Counted from the first letter of the stretch, positions 10,093-20,120 are shown. The stretch is 64,000 nucleotides of DNA from Bacteroidales bacterium (GCA_015709215.1 JACCQN010000004.1:25198-89197), one strand, 5' to 3'. Notes: generated from the letters alone by a model not told the origin. Numbers and translations: made by a program.

Positions 10093-10617
10093 TTACCAGT
10101 TTACAACTGATTTGTTGAAAATATCATCCACAAGCATTTCCACTATTTCAGTTATAAGTGTTTGTTTTATTGCATTAAGATCCTGCTCGCTGGGATACTC
10201 TTTATATTGTGTAAACTTGGTTTCAAAGTTATTACTTTCATCAAATTTATTCGTAAAACGCACATTTACAGTAATCGTAAGTCGGTTGGAAGCTGCCGTT
10301 TGATCACTCTGAATGGCGACGGGTGTGGTGCGGTAATCAGTTATTTCTCCTTCGAAGGCAAGATCACCATTTTGGCTAACCATATTCAGCGTTGTCTGGT
10401 TCATAAAACGATCCCTGAGGACGTTGGTAAATTCGCCACTTAACAAGGGTTCTACCAGGAGAGCATTATTTTGAAAATACTGTACCGAAATGGTTTTTGC
10501 TTCGGCCGGAATAGATGCTCCCGTGAAGGAATAAACTCCACAGCCATTCAGCAAAGGTAAGCTGATTAGAAACAGGCTGATTAGCTGCAGCTTGATGATG
10601 AGGTTAAGCTTAGGCAT
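10093..10617 (-). CDS. lptE: LptE-family LPS-assembly lipoprotein
   Basis: 174 residues from the ATG at 10617. A TTG two codons upstream (10623) overlaps the previous stop and could also start it, but the ATG gives a normal signal sequence. The signal peptide ends at a lipobox LLNGC, and the mature protein opens CGVYSFTGASIPAEAKTISV, the LptE pattern. LptE plugs the LptD barrel that delivers LPS to the outer leaflet. The middle has FTNVLRDRF and the segment around ITDYRTTPVAI, both usual for the family. The gene begins three bases after the sigma-54 activator stop, so the two are co-transcribed. Confidence 0.88.
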   Translation of the reverse strand: MPKLNLIIKLQLISLFLISLPLLNGCGVYSFTGASIPAEAKTISVQYFQNNALLVEPLLSGEFTNVLRDRFMNQTTLNMVSQNGDLAFEGEITDYRTTPVAIQSDQTAASNRLTITVNVRFTNKFDESNNFETKFTQYKEYPSEQDLNAIKQTLITEIVEMLVDDIFNKSVVNW

Positions 10618-10619
10618 AA

Positions 10620-11849
10620 TCAAAGGTTAATGTTATATTCTTTTATTTTTCTGTACAGCGTCCGTTCGCTTATCCCCAGTTCCTGAGCAGCGCTCTTACG
10701 TTTTCCTTTGTGTTTTTCGAGAGCTCTTCTGATCATCTCGATTTCTGTTTTCTCGAGCGAAAGATTTTCATTAATGACTTCGGATGGCTGAAAGCTTGAT
10801 TTATCACCTTCAGCATCTTGAATTTGAATCTCGGGAAGGTGTTTGTTTTCAAAATCATCCAGTTCGTTGGTATATTGCCTAATCAGTTGATTATTGCTGT
10901 GTTCAAAATCATCATCCACACCTTTGGCCGAGATAATTTCCGACATGGTTTTGCGCAGGTCAAGAATATCTTTTTTCATATCGAAAAGCACCTTATATAA
11001 TATGTCGCGTTCCGAAAGTTTTTCTTTTTCTTCCTGTCCTTTATAAAGCACAGGCAGAGAGCTGGTGTGGTCAGCCGGAAGATACAACTTAAGCAGTGGT
11101 GCATCGATAAGTTTTTCTTTTTCGATAATCGAAATTTGTTCTGTAACATTTTTAAGCTGTCGGATATTGCCAGGCCAATGATAGGCTTCGAGCAGTTGAA
11201 TGGCTTCATCGGTGAGTTTAAGGGGTGGCATACGATATTTTTCTGCAAAGTCGTTGGCAAACTTTTTAAATAGCATCAGGATGTCCTCTTTTCTTTCCCT
11301 CAGCGGGGGAATCATGATCGGAACGGTGTTAAGTCTGTAAAACAAATCCTGTCGGAATTCCCCTTTGGCAATGGCTTCGGGGATATTAACATTACTGGCT
11401 GCCACTACACGTACATCAGTTTTGATCACTTTGGATGAACCTACTTTCAGAAACTCGCCGGTTTCGAGTACACGCAAAAGCCTTACCTGAGTTGAGAGTG
11501 GCAGTTCGGCCACTTCATCCAGAAAAATAGTGCCGCCGTCAACCACTTCAAAATAACCTTTTCGGGCTTCGTGAGCGCCTGTAAATGAGCCTTTTTCGTG
11601 GCCAAAAAGTTCCGAGTCGATTGTCCCTTCGGGGATAGCGCCACAGTTTACGGCAATATAAGAGCCATGCTTGCGTGCGCTGGCCTGATGAATGATTTTT
11701 GGAAAAACTTCTTTACCGGTTCCGCTTTCACCGGTAATCAATACCGTGAGGTCGGTGGGAGCAACCTGAATGGCAATATGTATGGCTCGTTCCAGAAACG
11801 GATCGTGCCCGATAATTCCAAAACGTTGCTTGATAGATTGAAGTTCCAT
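10620..11849 (-). CDS. Sigma-54 activator without a receiver domain
   Basis: 409 residues. An AAA+ sigma-54 interaction domain fills residues about 12-245: Walker A GESGTGKE (40-47), sigma-54 contact loop GSFTGA (87-92), Walker B-type GGTIFLDEVAELP, and the arginine-finger region FRQDLFYRLN. A linker of about 110 residues, predicted coiled-coil, precedes a Fis-type helix-turn-helix (about 370-409, RKSAAQELGISERTLYRKI). There is no N-terminal receiver, GAF or PAS sensor domain; the AAA+ module begins almost at residue 1. Activity must be controlled by level, by a partner protein, or by the linker. It heads the lptE-TPR-secG run, a conserved Bacteroidota arrangement. Confidence 0.92.
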   Translation of the reverse strand: MELQSIKQRFGIIGHDPFLERAIHIAIQVAPTDLTVLITGESGTGKEVFPKIIHQASARKHGSYIAVNCGAIPEGTIDSELFGHEKGSFTGAHEARKGYFEVVDGGTIFLDEVAELPLSTQVRLLRVLETGEFLKVGSSKVIKTDVRVVAASNVNIPEAIAKGEFRQDLFYRLNTVPIMIPPLRERKEDILMLFKKFANDFAEKYRMPPLKLTDEAIQLLEAYHWPGNIRQLKNVTEQISIIEKEKLIDAPLLKLYLPADHTSSLPVLYKGQEEKEKLSERDILYKVLFDMKKDILDLRKTMSEIISAKGVDDDFEHSNNQLIRQYTNELDDFENKHLPEIQIQDAEGDKSSFQPSEVINENLSLEKTEIEMIRRALEKHKGKRKSAAQELGISERTLYRKIKEYNINL

Positions 11850-11924
11850 AATATTTTTTACTCCTGTTAAAATTATGCTTTTTTTGTCTATTAGTCAAAT
11901 AATACTTTAATTCTCTTTATACTT

Positions 11925-14396
11925 TTATTCTCTTAGTGTAGCATCAAAATGCTGTTCCAATGCTTGTTGGATGCGGCTCATACACTTTTCGATGATCTTG
12001 TCTGTCAGTGTTTTTTCACTATCCTGCAACACAAAACTTAAGGCATAGGATTTTTTGCCTTTTGGGATTTTTTCACCTTCATACACATCGAAAATGCCAA
12101 CTGATTTCAGGAGTTTCTTTTCAGCCTGCAGGGCAATAGTTCTGATATCCTGAAAGCAGACCGACTGATCTACGACCAAAGCCAGATCGCGACGTACGGC
12201 AGGAAACTTAGAAACTGCTGCATATTGCCTGATTTGTTTTTTCTGGTGAATTTTCATCAATGCTGTCCAGTCTATGCTGGCATGAAATACTGGCTTGTCT
12301 ATATCAGCCAGCCTGAGGGTTTTTGAACTTAGCTTCCCACACTGTAACAAAGTTTTTTCTTGAAACTCATAACTTAATGCAAAATCATAAAGCTCACTAT
12401 TAAGGATTTGCACTTTAAACTGCGAGAGGTCGAATCCTAATTTTGTAAATACTCCCTCAGCATAAAACTTAAGGTCATAAAAATCAGTGGACTGATTTGC
12501 ATGATTCCAGTTTTCTTCCTCACGAAGACCAGTAATGGCCATATCGAGAAGTGTGTGTTCCTGATAAGGAGCAAGTGCTTTTTCTGCTGTACTACTTTTC
12601 TGATTATCATTGTGATAAACAGTTCCAAATTCGAATATTTTAAGGTTTGGATTCCTGCGATTTTGGTTATAACTGATTGTTTCGAGCAAGCCAAATATCA
12701 AAGTTTGGCGCATCACGTTCAACTCATTACTGAGCGGATTCAGGATTTTTACATTTTGGTTTTCATCAAAAGCCGGATGTTTTATGGTGTATTCTGATTT
12801 GGTAAGTGAGTTGTTCATCACTTCGTTAAAACCGTTAAATGCCAACATATCAGCAATTTGTTGCTGCACCTTATCTGTATTAGAGTTGTGGCCGGCATGT
12901 ACTGCAGCATTTACTTTTTCAGGAATGTGAATATTATTGTAACCATAAATACGAAGCACTTCTTCCACCACATCAGCGGGACGATAAACATCAACTTTAA
13001 AAGTAGGCACTTCCATTTCGACAGCCTCTGCTGATTGGTTCAGAATTTTCATTCCGAGATCTTCGAGAATCGCGTTCGCTTCGGCTGGAGCAATAGCTTG
13101 TCCGGCTACCTTATTAAGGTAAGCGTATGAAAGGTTTACTTTTGCGGGCTCAATAGCTTTGGTAAGCACATCTTTTATTTCAGAACTAATCTTTCCTCCA
13201 GCAATTTCTTTCATCAGCATCAAAGCGCGTTTTAGGGCGTAAATAGTGTTGTTCATATCAGCGCCACGCTCAAAACGAAAAGATGCATCAGTTTGCAGGC
13301 CATGCTGCCGGGCAGTTTTTCGTATGGAGCGCGAATCGAAACAAGCACTTTCAAGGAAAATCGCTGTGGTTTTGTTGGCTACTCCCGAATGAAGTCCGCC
13401 AAAAACTCCACCTATACACATAGGTGCTTCTGCATTGCAAATCATCAGGTCGTTGGCTGTTAATTTGCGTTCCTGCTCATCGAGGGTTACGAAGGGAGTG
13501 CCTTCATCCAGGGTTTTAACAATAATTTTGTTTCCTGCAATGGCTTGCGCATCAAAAGCGTGAAGGGGCTGACCAGTTTCAAACAGCACATAATTAGTGA
13601 TGTCCACAATGTTATTAATCGGCCTCACACCAATTGCTTTCAATCTGTTTTGCATCCATTTGGGTGAAGAGCCAACCCTTAAACTGCTCAGGGTGGCTCC
13701 TGAATAACGCGGGCAAGCCTCAGGGTTTTTGATTTCAACAGTGATATCAAGATCATGATTATCTATTGAAAAGTCATCAACACCAGGCAGTTGAAGTTTA
13801 TACTTCTTCATACCTTTGCGATGGTTGAGTGCTGCGGCTAAATCTCTTGCAACACCGATATGCGACATGGCATCTGATCGATTAGGTGTGAGACCAATCT
13901 CAAAAACAACATCTTCTTCAACTTCATAAATATCGGAAGCCGGAATACCAATTTGTGTGTCGTCAGGCAGTACCATAATACCATCATGGGAGTTTCCCAG
14001 GCCAAGCTCATCTTCGGCACAAATCATTCCTTCAGAAACCTCGCCGCGAATTTTACTTTTTTTGATCACGAAAGCGTTTTCTCCGCTGTAAAGTGTTGTG
14101 CCGATGGTAGCAACGAGTACTTTTTGACCGATGGCTACATTGGGAGCACCACAAACGATAGCTAAAGGAGTTTCGTGGCCAACATTAACCGTTGTTAGGC
14201 TGAGCCTGTCGGCGTTGGGGTGCTGCGTGCAGCTTAAAACTTCTCCTGTAATCACGCCTTTAAGGCTTCCTTTAATGGATTCGAACGCGATGATGTCTTC
14301 GACTTCCAATCCTGTTGCGGTTAATACCTGTGCCACTTCCTCAGCAGGGAGGTCGCAATTAATATACTGTTTGAGCCAGTTGTAAGATATCTTCAT
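11925..14396 (-). CDS. pheT: Phenylalanyl-tRNA synthetase beta subunit
   Basis: 823 residues, normal for the bacterial beta chain. It pairs with PheS (not in this window) to charge tRNA-Phe. Order of domains seen: N-terminal B1 core with an inserted EMAP/OB-type tRNA-binding domain (about 40-155, including HPNADRLSLTTVNVG and IVCGAPNV), B3/B4 editing region, B5 domain, catalytic-like fold, and a C-terminal FDX-ACB anticodon-binding domain (about 730-823, FPAVRRDLALVVDQSV). A -7-like sequence lies about 75 bases upstream. Confidence 0.97.
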   Translation of the reverse strand: MKISYNWLKQYINCDLPAEEVAQVLTATGLEVEDIIAFESIKGSLKGVITGEVLSCTQHPNADRLSLTTVNVGHETPLAIVCGAPNVAIGQKVLVATIGTTLYSGENAFVIKKSKIRGEVSEGMICAEDELGLGNSHDGIMVLPDDTQIGIPASDIYEVEEDVVFEIGLTPNRSDAMSHIGVARDLAAALNHRKGMKKYKLQLPGVDDFSIDNHDLDITVEIKNPEACPRYSGATLSSLRVGSSPKWMQNRLKAIGVRPINNIVDITNYVLFETGQPLHAFDAQAIAGNKIIVKTLDEGTPFVTLDEQERKLTANDLMICNAEAPMCIGGVFGGLHSGVANKTTAIFLESACFDSRSIRKTARQHGLQTDASFRFERGADMNNTIYALKRALMLMKEIAGGKISSEIKDVLTKAIEPAKVNLSYAYLNKVAGQAIAPAEANAILEDLGMKILNQSAEAVEMEVPTFKVDVYRPADVVEEVLRIYGYNNIHIPEKVNAAVHAGHNSNTDKVQQQIADMLAFNGFNEVMNNSLTKSEYTIKHPAFDENQNVKILNPLSNELNVMRQTLIFGLLETISYNQNRRNPNLKIFEFGTVYHNDNQKSSTAEKALAPYQEHTLLDMAITGLREEENWNHANQSTDFYDLKFYAEGVFTKLGFDLSQFKVQILNSELYDFALSYEFQEKTLLQCGKLSSKTLRLADIDKPVFHASIDWTALMKIHQKKQIRQYAAVSKFPAVRRDLALVVDQSVCFQDIRTIALQAEKKLLKSVGIFDVYEGEKIPKGKKSYALSFVLQDSEKTLTDKIIEKCMSRIQQALEQHFDATLRE

Positions 14397-14471
14397 GTAT
14401 TTTAGCTAATTGTTAAGACCAAACATTTTTCATGTGGGGTATGTTTAGGCTTGTCAGATTTTTTTAGGTTA

Positions 14472-14479
14472 CAAAAATA
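14472..14479 (-). promoter_or_regulatory. Candidate -7 box for pheT
   Basis: Minus strand reads TATTTTTG, matching TAnnTTTG, about 75 bases before the pheT ATG. No TTG element at the usual 19-21 base spacing was found, so support is partial. Confidence 0.35.
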
Positions 14480-14539
14480 CGAATTAATGTCAATCTGTCA
14501 TGTATGATGAGATTCAATAGCCACGAATTTCTTTGATGA

Positions 14540-16645
14540 TTAACCAATTTGACCCCAGTCGAAGCTTTGTCTGAATTGTGAAATAAAAAATGCTTTAGTG
14601 TTTTGGTTTTCCGGTTTTAACAAGTGCGGGTCGTCATCCAGCATTTGATTTACCACGGCTCTAACATGTTTAATTAGTTTTTCGTCTTTGATCAAATTTC
14701 CAATTTTTAATCCCACCGGCCCGGATTGCCGGGTGCCCTGAGTTTCGCCGGGGCCTCTTAATTCCAGATCAACTGCTGCAATTTCAAAGCCATCGGTTGT
14801 GCGTACCATCGTTGACATGCGTTTGCGCCCGTCGGCCGAAAGTTTAAAATCAGTCATCAAAATGCAATAAGACTGATCTGCTCCTCTTCCTACTCTTCCT
14901 CTCAGCTGATGCAGCTGCGACAAACCAAAACGGTCAGCATGCTCAATTACCATCACACTGGCATTTGGGATATTCACACCAACTTCTATCACTGTGGTAG
15001 CCACCATGATATGCGCTTGACCTTTAACAAAGCGTTGCATTTCAAATTCTTTATCCTCTGCTTTCATTTGTCCGTGAACAACACAAATACGGTAGTGAGG
15101 CTCGGGAAAATCGCGAAGCAGGCTTTCGTATCCTTCCTGCAAGTAAATCAAATCTAGTTTTTCAGATTCTTTAATTAGTGGATAAACAATGTAAATTTGT
15201 CTGCCTTCGGCGATTTGTTTTTTCATGAAACTAATCAAACGCAACCTTTGGCTGTGATACAGGTGGATGGTTTTTACAGGTTTTCGGCCGGGAGGAAGTT
15301 CATCAATTACTGAAATATCCAAATCGCCGTATTGCGTCATGGCCAGTGTGCGTGGTATGGGTGTAGCTGTCATTACGAGCATATGTGGCGGAGTTGTAGT
15401 TTTCTCCCAAAACCTTGCCCGTTGTGCAACACCAAAACGATGTTGCTCATCAATGATGGTTAAAGCTAAATGCTTAAATTTTACTTTTTCTTCGATCAGA
15501 GCATGAGTGCCGATAATGATTTGCAGGCTTCCATCTTCGAGGCTTTCATGGATTGGCTTGCGATCGCGTGCTTTGGTGGAGCCTGTTAGCAAGGCAATTT
15601 TAACGGGCATATCTGATAGTAATTCCTTGAGGGAGTGGTAGTGTTGCACAGCTAAAATCTCGGTAGGAGCCATCAAGGCAGCCTGATAGCCATTATCCAG
15701 TGCAATGAGCATAGCCATAAGAGCTACAATGGTTTTTCCGCTGCCAACATCACCCTGCAAAAGGCGATTCATTTGATGACCAGATCCCAGATCGTGTCTG
15801 ATTTCACGGATCACTTTTTTTTGTGCGTTGGTTAACGAAAAGGGCAGGTAATGTTTGTAAAATAGGTTTACGAGGTTTCCAACCTTTTGGAATACAACAC
15901 CTTTAGAAAATGCTTCGCGTTTTCGTTTGCGGAGTAGCATATTCAACTGCATAAAAAAATACTCTTCAAATTTGAGGCGCAGGGTTGCTGCCTGAATGTC
16001 TTTTTGGTTTCGTGGAAGATGTATCTGGTGCAGAGCCTGATTTCTGCCCATCAAACGATGTTTTTCCAGCATGCTTTTGGGAAGGTTTTCGGGAATTGTT
16101 TGACTGAGCTGGCTCAGGAGGTTTTTAATTAGTTTGGCCAACTGTTTGCTGCCTAATCCATTGTTTTTGAGTTTTTCGGTGGTGCTGTAAACACCTTCCA
16201 AACTTTCTCCTACCGGAATGACATCCGGTTGATAATCTTCGATATCAGGATGTACAAAATTGAATTGATTGTTAAAGACGGAAGCCTTTCCAAAAAGCAC
16301 ATATTTTTTGTCAGGTTCAAAGCGCGTTTTGATCCATTTTAAGCCTTTAAACCAAACCAGTTCGATGCTGCCGCTTTCGTCGGTGAAGTTTGCCGAAATA
16401 CGGGTAACGCGCTGCTTGCCGTGCGATTGCATTTGCGTTACCTTTCCGATCAGCTGATAATAAACCTGATCGCTGTTAATTTCACTTATTTTGTGAACCT
16501 GACTTTTATCGATGTAACGAAAGGGGAAATGAAAAAGCAGGTCGCCAAATGTATAAATGTCAAGTTCTTTATTCAGCAATTCAGCCCTTTTTGGGCCAAC
16601 ACCTTTGAGGTATTCAATTTTATTGTCGAGCAGGTTACGCTCCAT
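14540..16645 (-). CDS. recG: ATP-dependent DNA helicase RecG
   Basis: 701 residues, the usual length. RecG regresses stalled forks and migrates branched DNA. The N-terminal wedge (OB) domain covers about 1-240 with the opening IEYLKGVGPKRAELLNKEL. Superfamily 2 helicase motifs follow: Walker A GDVGSGKT, motif II DEQH in TIIDEQHRFG, motif III MTATPIPRTLAM, and motif VI GLSQLHQLRGRVGRG. The C-terminal RecG-specific segment ends with a QLFD-like FISQFRQSFDW. It is transcribed toward pheT with a 143-base gap. No signs of decay. Confidence 0.97.
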   Translation of the reverse strand: MERNLLDNKIEYLKGVGPKRAELLNKELDIYTFGDLLFHFPFRYIDKSQVHKISEINSDQVYYQLIGKVTQMQSHGKQRVTRISANFTDESGSIELVWFKGLKWIKTRFEPDKKYVLFGKASVFNNQFNFVHPDIEDYQPDVIPVGESLEGVYSTTEKLKNNGLGSKQLAKLIKNLLSQLSQTIPENLPKSMLEKHRLMGRNQALHQIHLPRNQKDIQAATLRLKFEEYFFMQLNMLLRKRKREAFSKGVVFQKVGNLVNLFYKHYLPFSLTNAQKKVIREIRHDLGSGHQMNRLLQGDVGSGKTIVALMAMLIALDNGYQAALMAPTEILAVQHYHSLKELLSDMPVKIALLTGSTKARDRKPIHESLEDGSLQIIIGTHALIEEKVKFKHLALTIIDEQHRFGVAQRARFWEKTTTPPHMLVMTATPIPRTLAMTQYGDLDISVIDELPPGRKPVKTIHLYHSQRLRLISFMKKQIAEGRQIYIVYPLIKESEKLDLIYLQEGYESLLRDFPEPHYRICVVHGQMKAEDKEFEMQRFVKGQAHIMVATTVIEVGVNIPNASVMVIEHADRFGLSQLHQLRGRVGRGADQSYCILMTDFKLSADGRKRMSTMVRTTDGFEIAAVDLELRGPGETQGTRQSGPVGLKIGNLIKDEKLIKHVRAVVNQMLDDDPHLLKPENQNTKAFFISQFRQSFDWGQIG

Positions 16646-16706
16646 CTAAGCCTGTTTTTGTGGCTAAATTACAAAGGAAATCCATGCACGGAAACTGGAA
16701 TTTTAT

Positions 16707-19502
16707 TTAGTGATTTTTAGGTTGCAGAAAAACAACCAGCAAGTCCACTAGTTTATCCAGGCTCAGAGGTTTGCTAAGGTAAGCATCAAAACCCAAATCA
16801 AGGTATTGTTTTTCTTCGCCAAGCATTGCAAAAGCAGTGATTGCGATTATGGGCATTTTTAATTGTTGATGCCTGATTTGCTCAAAAGCTTCACTGCCGT
16901 CCATCTCCGGCATTTGAATATCCATTATGATCAGGTCGGGTTGATGTTCTACCGCCATATCAAGTGCAATCAAGCCATTTGATGCATGTAAAACGTTTAA
17001 ATTCAACTTATTGAGCATCGTCTTGATTAAGAAATAATTCGTATCGACATCTTCAGCAACAAGTATCGTTTTACCTCCAAAATCGGGCAGAGATGGACTT
17101 ACTTTTTCAGACGTAACAGTTTTGGAATGTGTATTGGAGCCTGAAGGCAATGTAAAATAAAATGCTGATCCTTTTCCTTCCTGCGATTCGACCCATATTT
17201 TACCGTTGAGCAGCTCAATAAGGTGTTTGGTAATCGCAAGGCCCAAACCGGTGCCTCCAAAAAGACGGGTGTGCGAATCGTCGGCTTGCCTGAAGCGCTC
17301 AAAAACAACTTCAAGCTTATGCTCAGGAATGCCGATGCCAGTGTCTTTTACAAAAAATTCGTAGGAATTATTAATTGCCAAAGCGCCAAATTCAATCTCG
17401 CCTTCGGCAGTAAATTTCATTGCATTACTCAGCAGGTTGGTTATAATTTGTTGCAATCGCAACCGGTCGGTAGTAATTAATGCAGTTTTTAATTCTTGCT
17501 GATGTGTGAGCAAAAGCTTCACATGCGATTTGCCATTTCTATCCATTTGCTGCCGGAAGCCCTGCAACATTTCTTCCAATAGATCAAGAAGTTTGAATTC
17601 TGACGGTTGAATTTTAAGCTCACCGGCTTCAATTTTAGAAATATCAATAATATCGTTGATCAGATTCAAAAGCAACCTACCACTGGATTTGATCATTTCG
17701 ATGAATTCAATTTTTTCTTCAGGGCTGTATTCATCAGTCGAAAGCAGGTCGGAAAAGCCTAGAATGGCATTCATTGGAGTTCTGATTTCATGGCTCATAT
17801 TGGCCAGAAATGCCGACTTGAGCCGATCGGAGTCTTCCGCTTTATTTTTGGCTTCAACAAGCTCGATTTCAAAGCTTTTGCGTTGTGTAACATTTTCAAA
17901 AACACTTACAATTCCTGCAAATTCATCTTCGAGGAACATGGTGGCAGCTTTGAAATGGATAAAACGGATTTCCTGATCGAGGCGAAGCCTGAAATCAGCC
18001 TCAAAAACGCCCTCTTTAGCCCGGTGTGCATTTTGCCAGAGAATGTCCATTTTATTGCGATCTTCGAGCAGAATATACCTGAACCACGATCCATCTGTGA
18101 GATTTTGTGATTTAAGACCCAGGATTTCGGGGAGCGTTTGATTGATAAAAACTATGTTGCCTTGCGGGTTGGTAACAGCAATACCAAGAGGAGAAGTATC
18201 GCTAATTTTCCTGAATTTTTCTTCGCTTTGCTTTAAGGAATGCAAGGTGTGATCAAGGGCATCGACTTGTTTTTTAAGTTCTTTTGTTCGTTCTTGAACG
18301 CGTTTTTCTAATTCAAGATTGGTAATTTCGAGCAGGCGGCTTTTGCGTTGATTGCGCCGAACAATGGTTATCAGTACAAAAATAATCAGGATCGACAGGA
18401 CAGCTATAAGCGAAAAAACGATGTAACGTGTTCGAAGTGATTGTTGTGAAAGTTGCAGGCGTAAAATTTCATTTTCATCATCAAGACGTTGGGTTTCGTA
18501 GCGAATCCTGATTTCTGACATTTCGTGATGGCGGCGCTCGTTCATCAGCGAGTCTCTCAATTCGTTGGCAATCATTAAATAATCATAGGCAGCCTTATAA
18601 TCCTGCTGAGCATGTGCAATTTTTTGACGTAAAGTATAATTAAACAGCAACACGGTGATGTCGTTTGTTTTTTCGGCCAGGGTTTGAGCTTTGTTGAGGT
18701 ATTCTAAGGCCTCATGAAACTTTTTTTGTTCAACAAGGTAATCAGCCATCTGGTTATAAACCTGACTGAGGCCATAATTTGCTTTAGCTTGAATATAAAC
18801 TGATTCGACTTCTTTTAAATAGCGCATGGCATCATCGTAGCGTTTAAGCTTAAACATCACTTTTGCCAGATTTGCTTTGGTGTTGGCGATTTCAGCCGGC
18901 AGATCATATTTTTCCTGGATATTGAGGGCGGCAATAAAAAAGTCGAGTGCACGGGCGTAATTTCCCATTTCCAGAAAAACCATTCCCAGCGCGTTTTGTG
19001 AATAGGCTATTTGGGGTTCATCATTTAAAAACTCTTTAATTACTAATGCATCTATGTGATACTTAATAGCTTGTTCGTAATCTTCGTAAAAAAAATAAAC
19101 ATGTCCGATGTTGGCCAGCGTAAAAGCAATACCTGCGCTGTCATTCATTTGTTTGAAATCTTGCAGCGATTCCAGATGAAGCGAATATGCCTTTTCGTAT
19201 ATATGTAGTTTGCGATAACAGACGGCTTCTTCGTTTCTGATTTCAGCTTTTAGTTTTTTTGCACCTAGCGTTTCAGCCAGGGGTATGGCTTGGCGGGCAT
19301 ATTCAATTCCGGCAGCCGGATCGGTGTTTCGTAAGCTTTTGATGAGTGCCTTGTAAACCTGTAATTTTTCGCTGCCTTCTGATTTTTCGAGCTGAAGGCG
19401 CAGACTGTCAGTAAGTATTTGGCTATCCATTTGTGCCTGAAGGAGTTCCTGTACTGCAAACAGCATAAACAACAGCAAAAATCTGACAATTTGTATTTTC
19501 AT
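16707..19502 (-). CDS. Hybrid sensor histidine kinase with TPR sensor region
   Basis: 931 residues. A signal peptide is followed by a periplasmic or extracytoplasmic array of TPR repeats (about 60-310, recurrent A-x-x-x-x-x-A-L helices), one membrane span (about 357-378), a coiled coil, a PAS domain (about 430-545), a HisKA dimerisation domain with MSHEIRTPMN (phospho-acceptor His571), an HATPase domain (DTGIGI and GGTGLGLAI), and a C-terminal receiver with phospho-acceptor Asp861 (IIMDIQMPEMDG). No DNA-binding output domain is present, so the signal probably passes through another protein. The lone receiver gene just upstream on the same strand is the obvious partner. The signal sensed is unknown. 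Confidence 0.93.
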   Translation of the reverse strand: MKIQIVRFLLLFMLFAVQELLQAQMDSQILTDSLRLQLEKSEGSEKLQVYKALIKSLRNTDPAAGIEYARQAIPLAETLGAKKLKAEIRNEEAVCYRKLHIYEKAYSLHLESLQDFKQMNDSAGIAFTLANIGHVYFFYEDYEQAIKYHIDALVIKEFLNDEPQIAYSQNALGMVFLEMGNYARALDFFIAALNIQEKYDLPAEIANTKANLAKVMFKLKRYDDAMRYLKEVESVYIQAKANYGLSQVYNQMADYLVEQKKFHEALEYLNKAQTLAEKTNDITVLLFNYTLRQKIAHAQQDYKAAYDYLMIANELRDSLMNERRHHEMSEIRIRYETQRLDDENEILRLQLSQQSLRTRYIVFSLIAVLSILIIFVLITIVRRNQRKSRLLEITNLELEKRVQERTKELKKQVDALDHTLHSLKQSEEKFRKISDTSPLGIAVTNPQGNIVFINQTLPEILGLKSQNLTDGSWFRYILLEDRNKMDILWQNAHRAKEGVFEADFRLRLDQEIRFIHFKAATMFLEDEFAGIVSVFENVTQRKSFEIELVEAKNKAEDSDRLKSAFLANMSHEIRTPMNAILGFSDLLSTDEYSPEEKIEFIEMIKSSGRLLLNLINDIIDISKIEAGELKIQPSEFKLLDLLEEMLQGFRQQMDRNGKSHVKLLLTHQQELKTALITTDRLRLQQIITNLLSNAMKFTAEGEIEFGALAINNSYEFFVKDTGIGIPEHKLEVVFERFRQADDSHTRLFGGTGLGLAITKHLIELLNGKIWVESQEGKGSAFYFTLPSGSNTHSKTVTSEKVSPSLPDFGGKTILVAEDVDTNYFLIKTMLNKLNLNVLHASNGLIALDMAVEHQPDLIIMDIQMPEMDGSEAFEQIRHQQLKMPIIAITAFAMLGEEKQYLDLGFDAYLSKPLSLDKLVDLLVVFLQPKNH

Positions 19503-19593
19503 GCAGATGCAATTAATCCAGGCTTTATTGTGGAATGGAATGCAACAAAATTAGCAAAGCTTTTTGAGAATAAAAAATTGTTGGCTTTGATTT

Positions 19594-19959
19594 TTAAGCG
19601 AGGTGTTTTTCAAGTAATGAAATTAACTGCTTACAATTTATGGGTTTAGGCAAATAATCATCAAATGGGGCATTTTTCCTGTCAAAGGAGGACATATCGG
19701 TAAATGTGCTGTGAGAGATGACTTTTAGTTTGGGTTTGAGTGTTTTTATAGCAATAGTGGTTTCCAAACCGTCTATTCCAGGCATGTTATAGTCCATAAG
19801 CACTGCATTAATATCATGCTCCTGCTTCACAATGTCGATGGCTTTGTAGCCATTATCTGCCCAGCTAACTTGAAAGCCATTTCTTAAAAGCATGGATTTG
19901 ATGAGTAAAAAATTTACTTTAAGATCATCAACTACCAGGATGTGTTTTTTTTCTGACAT
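19594..19959 (-). CDS. Single-domain response regulator (CheY-like)
   Basis: 121 residues from the second Met (MSEKKHILVVDD), preferred over an upstream Met at 19971 because it sits where the receiver fold begins. The acidic pair is in VVDDLK, the phospho-acceptor is Asp56 (AVLMDYNMPG), and a Lys in LPKPI closes the active site. There is no output domain. It lies 91 bases upstream of the hybrid TPR kinase on the same strand and probably relays phosphate to or from it. Its receiver is similar in layout to the C-terminal receiver of that kinase (NFLLIKSML compared with NYFLIKTML), which suggests duplication. Confidence 0.88.
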   Translation of the reverse strand: MSEKKHILVVDDLKVNFLLIKSMLLRNGFQVSWADNGYKAIDIVKQEHDINAVLMDYNMPGIDGLETTIAIKTLKPKLKVISHSTFTDMSSFDRKNAPFDDYLPKPINCKQLISLLEKHLA

Positions 19960-20120
19960 GTTAACCCCCATTTCTGGATAAATAAACTTTTATGTATATC
20001 ACAGTTAACATGCCAAAAGGTTAAAAAGCACAAATACAGATAAATAAACGGATAAGCTTTGAAAGACTTTGTGTCATAAGTAGATAAAATTCCAAAATAT
20101 GGAAAAAGTCTATCTAATGA

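Noticed and set aside
10617-10623. TTG at 10623 as start of lptE, giving a 4-base overlap with the sigma-54 activator gene.
   Set aside because: The ATG two codons later gives a normal signal peptide and needs no rare start; the extra two residues add nothing. The alternative is mentioned in the lptE entry.
12437-12797. Open frames on both strands inside pheT, and many similar ones inside other long genes.
   Set aside because: They lie in alternative frames of well-supported genes, lack plausible starts or conserved motifs, and are explained by the low GC content.
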